Positions 59,907 through 64,000 of a stretch of 64,000 nt of DNA are shown piece by piece. A model generated the notes under the pieces. The model did no database searches, was not told the DNA's origin, and saw only the letters and a list, made by a program, of their open reading frames with translations. The position numbers and the translations under genes are program-made. The DNA is from Bacillus oleivorans (GTDB lineage: Bacteria; Bacillota; Bacilli; Bacillales; JC228). Location: the NCBI RefSeq assembly GCF_900207585.1, contig NZ_OAOP01000004.1, positions 186,001-250,000 of the forward strand, in the 5' to 3' direction. Positions within the stretch are counted from its first letter, which is position 1, and every line of letters starts with the position of its first letter.

Positions 59907-61253
59907 ATGCTAAAGAAAGCAGCAGCCGTTACTTTAACAGCAGGAGTTCTATTTTCAGGACTGAGTGTAGCATGGAATGAAGCAAGTGCAGGAAAACCTG
60001 AATGGGCAGGAAAAGGATTACCTCCTCAAGCAAATGCAGAAAAGGTTGAAAATGTTATATTTATGATTCCGGATGGATTTAACGCTTCGTTTGCCACGAA
60101 CTATCGTTGGTTTAAAGGTGAAAACTCTGCTTTTGATCCTTTTGTAAAAGGATTAGTCCAAACGTATTCAGCTAACACTGAGGTGACAGATTCAGCAGCT
60201 GCAGGAACCGCAATGGCAACAGGGGTTAAAACAAACAATGGTATGGTCGGTGTAACACCAGATGGAAAAGAAGTACCATCGATTTTAGATGCTGCTGAAT
60301 CTGCGGATAAATCCACTGGTTTAGTTGCGACTTCAACCATTACTCATGCAACACCTGCAGTATTTGGAGCAAGTGTATCCTCTCGTGGGGATGAGGCATT
60401 GATTGCACCTCAATACTTTGAAAATGGAGTCGATGTTATCCTAGGAGGCGGAAGAGATTATTTCCTGCCGGCATCTGAAGGCGGAAAGCAGCCAGCTGGA
60501 AACCTAGTTGAAAATGCAATTGAAGACGGCTATCAATATGTGACAAACCGTGATGAATTGCTTGCTGCAGATAATGAAAAAATTCTTGGCTTGTTCGCAG
60601 ATGATGCAATGGCACCGGAATTGGACCGTGATGAAACCGATCAGCCTAGCCTTGCCGAAATGACTGAAGCTGCAATTGAAACATTAAGTCGGGATGAGGA
60701 TGGATTCTTTTTAATGGTTGAAGGCTCACAAATTGACTGGGCAGGACATGATCATGATGCCGCTTGGGCGATGAATGATGTAAAAGCTTTTGATGAAGCT
60801 GTTGCGAAAGCACTAGAGTTTGCGGATGAAGATGGAAATACCCTTGTTGTAATTGCAGGCGATCATGAAACAGGCGGTATGTCTGTAGGCTCAAACGGGG
60901 TCTATGATTTAAATATTGAAGTTTTACACAATATTACAGCAACTGGGGATGCGATGGCAGCTCAGTTAAATGATGATTTAAGCAATATTGAAGAAGTGAT
61001 TCTAGAGAATGCAGGTATTGAGTTAACGGAAGAAGAAATCAACCGGATTAAAAATGCAGATAGTCCATCTAACGCTATTAATGAAGTCATTAGTGACCGT
61101 GCCTTAATAGGATGGACAAGCAGTGCCCATACAGGTACCGATGTGCCAGTCTACGCATTTGGTCCACATTCTGATTTATTCGTGGGTCTGCACAACAATA
61201 CTGACCTTCCAAAGTTAATCGCTGAGGCAATGAAGATTGAATTTGGAAACTAA
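59907..61253 (+). CDS. Secreted alkaline phosphatase
   Basis: A 448-aa phosphomonoesterase. Signal peptide MLKKAAAVTLTAGVLFSGLSV, cleaved near ASA; catalytic Ser in TDSAAAGTAMATG; metal ligands in MIPDGF (Asp), VEGSQIDWAGHDHD and AGDHETGG; and a late SSAHTGTDVPVYAFG with the zinc His. It hydrolyses phosphate esters outside the cell or in the wall to supply phosphate, and is likely under PhoPR in bacilli. The ATG at 59907 follows AAAGGGG; the upstream extension of 33 codons lacks a ribosome site. Confidence 0.92.
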   Translation: MLKKAAAVTLTAGVLFSGLSVAWNEASAGKPEWAGKGLPPQANAEKVENVIFMIPDGFNASFATNYRWFKGENSAFDPFVKGLVQTYSANTEVTDSAAAGTAMATGVKTNNGMVGVTPDGKEVPSILDAAESADKSTGLVATSTITHATPAVFGASVSSRGDEALIAPQYFENGVDVILGGGRDYFLPASEGGKQPAGNLVENAIEDGYQYVTNRDELLAADNEKILGLFADDAMAPELDRDETDQPSLAEMTEAAIETLSRDEDGFFLMVEGSQIDWAGHDHDAAWAMNDVKAFDEAVAKALEFADEDGNTLVVIAGDHETGGMSVGSNGVYDLNIEVLHNITATGDAMAAQLNDDLSNIEEVILENAGIELTEEEINRIKNADSPSNAINEVISDRALIGWTSSAHTGTDVPVYAFGPHSDLFVGLHNNTDLPKLIAEAMKIEFGN

Positions 61254-61261
61254 AATCCTTT

Positions 61262-61305
61262 TAAAAAAACCCTCTATTCCACGTATGGATTAGGGGGTTC
61301 ATTTT
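61262..61305. terminator. Bidirectional terminator
   Basis: AACCC plus CTA pair with TAG plus GGGTT, with A and T runs on the outside, between two convergent genes. Confidence 0.65.
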
Positions 61306-61312
61306 TTAGCAA

Positions 61313-61864
61313 TTATCTGTATTTATTATGGATTGGATTAAACAAGTCTTCGCTGCTTTTTCGGACAAGCGAAAAATGATCAACATTGTCATGTCCATGG
61401 AGAATCGCATTGTGATGATTAATGATTTGTTCAGCTGGTAAGGTGCGAGAGTCTGTGGTTGAATGTCCATCTCCAACTAGAGTAACATCAAAATCATTAA
61501 TTGTAGCAACTCTAACTGCGGAATCAATACAATATTCTGTTTTACACCCCATTATGACAATATGCTCGATGTTCTCACCCTTTAAATAATCTAATAAAGG
61601 TGTTCCATAAAACGAATTGGTTGCAGCTTTATCAAATATTGTCGCAGTGGGTGGCACATTGATATCTTCATGAATTTGAAACCCATTTCCCTCTCCATCT
61701 GCCACATCTTTATCTCTTATAAAAACAATTAAGGAATCTGATTCTAAAGCTTTTTTTATTACCAAATTTATATTCTGCAACAGCTGCTCTTTATTTAGAA
61801 CACTTTTTTCATTTCCTTCAATTAATTCTTGTTGGACATCAATAACTAATAAGGCTTGTTTCAA
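61313..61864 (-). CDS. Isochorismatase-family cysteine hydrolase
   Basis: A 183-aa hydrolase of the nicotinamidase/isochorismatase fold: Asp in LLVIDVQQEL, Lys in FIRDKDVADGEG region, catalytic Cys in MGCKTEYCIDSAVR, and TTDS near the end. Amide substrate unknown. The start is placed at TTG 61864, which has GGAG 8 nt upstream; another TTG two codons earlier is only 2 nt from it. A 14-codon reading frame lies just upstream on the same strand. Confidence 0.8.
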   Translation of the reverse strand: MKQALLVIDVQQELIEGNEKSVLNKEQLLQNINLVIKKALESDSLIVFIRDKDVADGEGNGFQIHEDINVPPTATIFDKAATNSFYGTPLLDYLKGENIEHIVIMGCKTEYCIDSAVRVATINDFDVTLVGDGHSTTDSRTLPAEQIINHHNAILHGHDNVDHFSLVRKSSEDLFNPIHNKYR

Positions 61865-61890
61865 TAGCAAAACTCCTTTTTAATAAATTT

Positions 61891-61935
61891 TTAAATTTCC
61901 TTTGCCTCAAGCCATTCTTTTATTGTTATCTTCAT
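61891..61935 (-). CDS. Possible 14-aa leader peptide before the isochorismatase
   Basis: MKITIKEWLEAKEI with GGGGG 8 nt before its ATG, ending 27 nt before the isochorismatase start. It could be a leader peptide, a remnant of a longer gene, or chance. Confidence 0.25.
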   Translation of the reverse strand: MKITIKEWLEAKEI

Positions 61936-62072
61936 AATAACCGCCCCCTTATCTACTGATTGGAAACAAAAATTCACTTCCTTTTTGTCTCATTATTTTA
62001 TTCGCTTTGGATCGGCTTCAATCCTCTTTTTAACGATACTTCCATGTTTGTTTAAATATTCTATATAAGTTT

Positions 62073-62936
62073 CTATTTCAAATGTTGTTTAAAGAAAGAC
62101 AACACTTGCGGCCAAAATTGCGGATCTGATTCAGAGCTTCGATGTCCTTTACTTTCAACATAAAGGTGAGGAACATCCACATTTTCTAAAATATAATCCA
62201 ACTCTGAAGAAGGAACGTAGTCATCCATTTTTGAATGAATTAGAAGTGCTGGAGCCTTTCTCTCTCTTAAAGCGTTGGGAACATCAAATTCTTTCAATTC
62301 CTTAGCTGAAATCCTAGCTCTTACAAACATAATTTTTGAAATTACGGGTCCTAATGGAAAGTAAGGCAGCTTATATTTTTTTAATGCCGCCTTCATTATA
62401 GTGCTGATTTGGGCAGGAGTTGAGTCTGCTACGATTGCTTTAACGCCAATATCATGTTGGTTGGCTAAAATACTGCCAAACCCGCCAAATGAATGGGCTA
62501 AAACTCCAATTCGCACAGGGTCAATTCCCTTTTTAGTTTTAGCATATTGTACTGCTGCCAAGATATCATCTCTGAAAGTTTTTACTGTAAGTGCATGTAC
62601 TTCGTCACTTTCTCCATGACTACGTACATCAAAGAGCAATAAAGCGTAGCCTGCGTCAAAAAGCGGTTTTACATACCTCTTCATTTTTGCCCGGTTAGAC
62701 CCCCAGCCATGGACTAGAATGATCAGCGGGCTTTTTTCGTGTTGATTCGTTTGTATGGGGATAAACCATCCCGCCACTTTTTCAGAGCCACTTTTAAAAG
62801 TGACTTTTTCCAATGGGAAATCCGGCTTGGTATCGAGCGGAACTCTTCTTGGAGTTTGACTTATAACAGCCAGCTGCCATACTATTGCTGCCAATGCCAC
62901 GAAAAAAATGAAAACACTTATTATCCAAATATACAT
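62073..62936 (-). CDS. Membrane-anchored alpha/beta hydrolase
   Basis: A 287-aa protein with one N-terminal helix (IWIISVFIFFVALAAIVWQLAVI) and a serine hydrolase domain: HGWGSNRAKMKRY, nucleophile in AHSFGGFGS, Asp in HSKMDDYVP, His in SKGHRSSE. The catalytic domain would be outside or at the membrane surface. GAGG lies 8 nt before the ATG. Same strand and operator type as the TetR regulator upstream, so probably controlled by it. Confidence 0.82.
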   Translation of the reverse strand: MYIWIISVFIFFVALAAIVWQLAVISQTPRRVPLDTKPDFPLEKVTFKSGSEKVAGWFIPIQTNQHEKSPLIILVHGWGSNRAKMKRYVKPLFDAGYALLLFDVRSHGESDEVHALTVKTFRDDILAAVQYAKTKKGIDPVRIGVLAHSFGGFGSILANQHDIGVKAIVADSTPAQISTIMKAALKKYKLPYFPLGPVISKIMFVRARISAKELKEFDVPNALRERKAPALLIHSKMDDYVPSSELDYILENVDVPHLYVESKGHRSSESDPQFWPQVLSFFKQHLK

Positions 62937-62966
62937 GGATTCCACCTCTGTTTAAGGTTTTTAAAA

Positions 62967-62980
62967 AAACCGAACGGTCT
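62967..62980. promoter_or_regulatory. Candidate TetR operator before the hydrolase
   Basis: AAACCGAACGGTCT contains the palindromic ACCG-AA-CGGT. It lies between the tetR gene and the hydrolase and closely resembles the site at 63612-63625. Confidence 0.55.
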
Positions 62981-62998
62981 GTTTTTTGGGTAAAAAAA

Positions 62999-63592
62999 TT
63001 ATTCAACACGAAAATTTTCAATCGATTCAGTTAGATGCTTTATTGCCTGTTTCATATACGAATTGGTCTGGTATAGTTTGCTTAGCATCACGGCCCCTTC
63101 AATCGTTGATGTAAGAAATGTTGAAAATGATTCAATATCGACAGTTGGCTGAATTTCATTTCGCCTGATCCCTTTACGAATCGTCAGCTGGATTAACTTT
63201 AGCCATTTTTGCATAGCTTCTTGTGCTCTTTTACGCAGTACAGGATTTGTATCATCGCTTTCTACCGCTGTATTTAAAATCGGGCATCCACCTTTAATTG
63301 GCGGGTTATCTATAATATTTTCATAAATAGAAATGAGTGCGATTAATTGGTCAATCGCAGACTTTTTTCCTTCGATGGCCTTGGCATATGTGTTGGTCAT
63401 AACTTCAATTGCATAGTCAAACGAGGCTATCGCCAGTTCCTCTTTATTTTCAAAATGATTATAAATGCCGCCCTTTTTTAAACCAGTAGCGTTCATGATG
63501 TCAGTGAGTGAAGTGCCAAAATAGCCCTTCTGATTAAAAACATCGGTAGCAAGGACAATTATCTGCTGTTTCGTTTTCTCGCCTTTTCTCAT
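62999..63592 (-). CDS. TetR/AcrR family regulator
   Basis: A 197-aa repressor: helix-turn-helix TGLKKGGIYNHFENKEELA within the conserved ATDVFNQKGYFGTSLTDIMNATG region, and a ligand-binding C-terminal domain containing the GGCPILNTAVESDD segment with Cys. It sits upstream of, and in the same direction as, the hydrolase, with matching operator-like sites before both genes. The inducer is unknown. The start has AAAATG-flanking GAGGTG upstream. Confidence 0.85.
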   Translation of the reverse strand: MRKGEKTKQQIIVLATDVFNQKGYFGTSLTDIMNATGLKKGGIYNHFENKEELAIASFDYAIEVMTNTYAKAIEGKKSAIDQLIALISIYENIIDNPPIKGGCPILNTAVESDDTNPVLRKRAQEAMQKWLKLIQLTIRKGIRRNEIQPTVDIESFSTFLTSTIEGAVMLSKLYQTNSYMKQAIKHLTESIENFRVE

Positions 63593-63611
63593 TTTTGCAC
63601 CTCAAATTTTG

Positions 63612-63625
63612 AAACCAATCGGTCT
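63612..63625. promoter_or_regulatory. Candidate TetR operator before tetR
   Basis: AAACCAATCGGTCT with palindromic ACC-AATC-GGT; autoregulation of the TetR gene is expected. Confidence 0.55.
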
Positions 63626-63675
63626 TTTCATTAAAATACCATATCCTTTTCGGATTAACAAGATTTTCCTCAACA

Positions 63676-63707
63676 AAAAAACGAGAAGGATTTAACCTTC
63701 CCGTTTA
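63676..63707 (-). terminator. Terminator of the MFS transporter gene
   Basis: AAACGG plus GAAGG pair with CCTTC plus CGTTT with one mismatch, followed by seven T on the minus strand. Confidence 0.8.
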
Positions 63708-63722
63708 CGGGTGAAACAGGCA

Positions 63723-64000
63723 CTACTGCCTATTCTCTGATAATACCTGTCGAGTGGCGGAAGCTTCTTTTCTTTTTCCGTGCAAGAGATAATACAGTCC
63801 AATCCCTGCCAGAATGTAGATAGAGCTATAAAAGTATAAGGTGTTTAGACCGATTTCGGCACCGATGATACCGACCAAGAAGGATCCGAGCCCCATGCCA
63901 ATATCAAAGATTGATAGATAAGTAGCCGTTGCAAGCCCGCTTTTTCCTGGAGAAGCTTCCTGGATTGCAATCGTTTGAAGACTAGGAAACACGGTTCCCC
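63723..64000 (-). CDS. MFS transporter, C-terminal part (cut by the window edge)
   Basis: Only the last 92 or so residues are inside the window; the frame stays open to the edge (GTVFPSLQTIAIQ at the border). Three hydrophobic segments (TYLSIFDIGMGLGSFLVGII, LYFYSSIYILAGIGLYYLL) and the PSLQTIAIQEASPGKSG loop fit the C-terminal half of a major facilitator drug-efflux-type permease. The basic tail KRKEASATRQVLSENRQ is cytosolic. Confidence 0.75.
   Translation of the reverse strand, partial: GTVFPSLQTIAIQEASPGKSGLATATYLSIFDIGMGLGSFLVGIIGAEIGLNTLYFYSSIYILAGIGLYYLLHGKRKEASATRQVLSENRQ

Overview
The window looks like chromosome from a low-GC, Gram-positive, spore-forming bacillus (Bacillaceae). 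Most genes have recognisable Bacillus subtilis-type counterparts: the DesK-DesR cold-shock system, a ykoGHIJ-like locus, TmrB, PbpC, an Mta-like MerR regulator, a SpoVB/YkvU-like flippase and YkvR. Shine-Dalgarno sequences are strong, GTG and TTG starts are used, and most genes end in classical hairpin terminators. I see no rRNA, tRNA, CRISPR array, prophage or complete insertion sequence.

Layout. 1-11.6 kb: a tiny peptide gene, a nuclease-helicase fusion, an FMN reductase, two intergenic repeat-array regions around a small gene, a Gfo/Idh/MocA oxidoreductase, a heterodimeric ABC exporter and an S9 peptidase. 11.8-19.3 kb: a short-chain dehydrogenase, a DMT exporter and a sugar-acid operon (iclR-tctC-tctB-tctA-kdgK-kdgA), whose promoter carries a consensus cre site and an IclR-type dyad. 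19.4-22.5 kb: two secreted low-complexity proteins, an SRPBCC/ArsR pair with twin palindromic operators, and two small genes. 22.5-31 kb: a cobalamin-binding-like protein, a third repeat array, two M20 peptidases, a membrane-GNAT fusion, a YcaQ/AlkX-type protein and the flippase. 31-37.5 kb: PbpC, small proteins, an M20 amidohydrolase, a LysR regulator and a hotdog thioesterase. 37.5-43.1 kb: des-desK-desR, nicotinate phosphoribosyltransferase and an Mta-like regulator. 43.1-50.6 kb: a PLA2-like protein, a DUF523/TudS-type protein, a NUDIX hydrolase, TmrB, an FAD oxidoreductase and a two-component system with two PepSY proteins. 50.6-64 kb: hydrolases, an acyl-CoA synthetase, signal peptidase I, a flavin monooxygenase, alkaline phosphatase, a TetR-hydrolase pair and the C-terminal end of an MFS transporter.

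The least ordinary material is intergenic. Three regions (about 3530-4018, 4480-4806, 23345-23740) hold about 60 degenerate units that repeat every 20-21 bp. All share one layout: a T-rich stretch, a short GC-containing core and a variable remainder. The core differs between arrays (GGAGC, GGGC, GAACTC/GGACTC), and part of the last array is homogenised into a 41-bp dimer. Separately, two ~281-bp MITE-like elements have matching terminal inverted repeats and direct repeats at their ends. They carry the same GC-rich core, but with the two end arms exchanged relative to it. A relative of that core sits in a third element with different termini.

All calls come from reading the sequence and from family knowledge; no database search or folding program was run.
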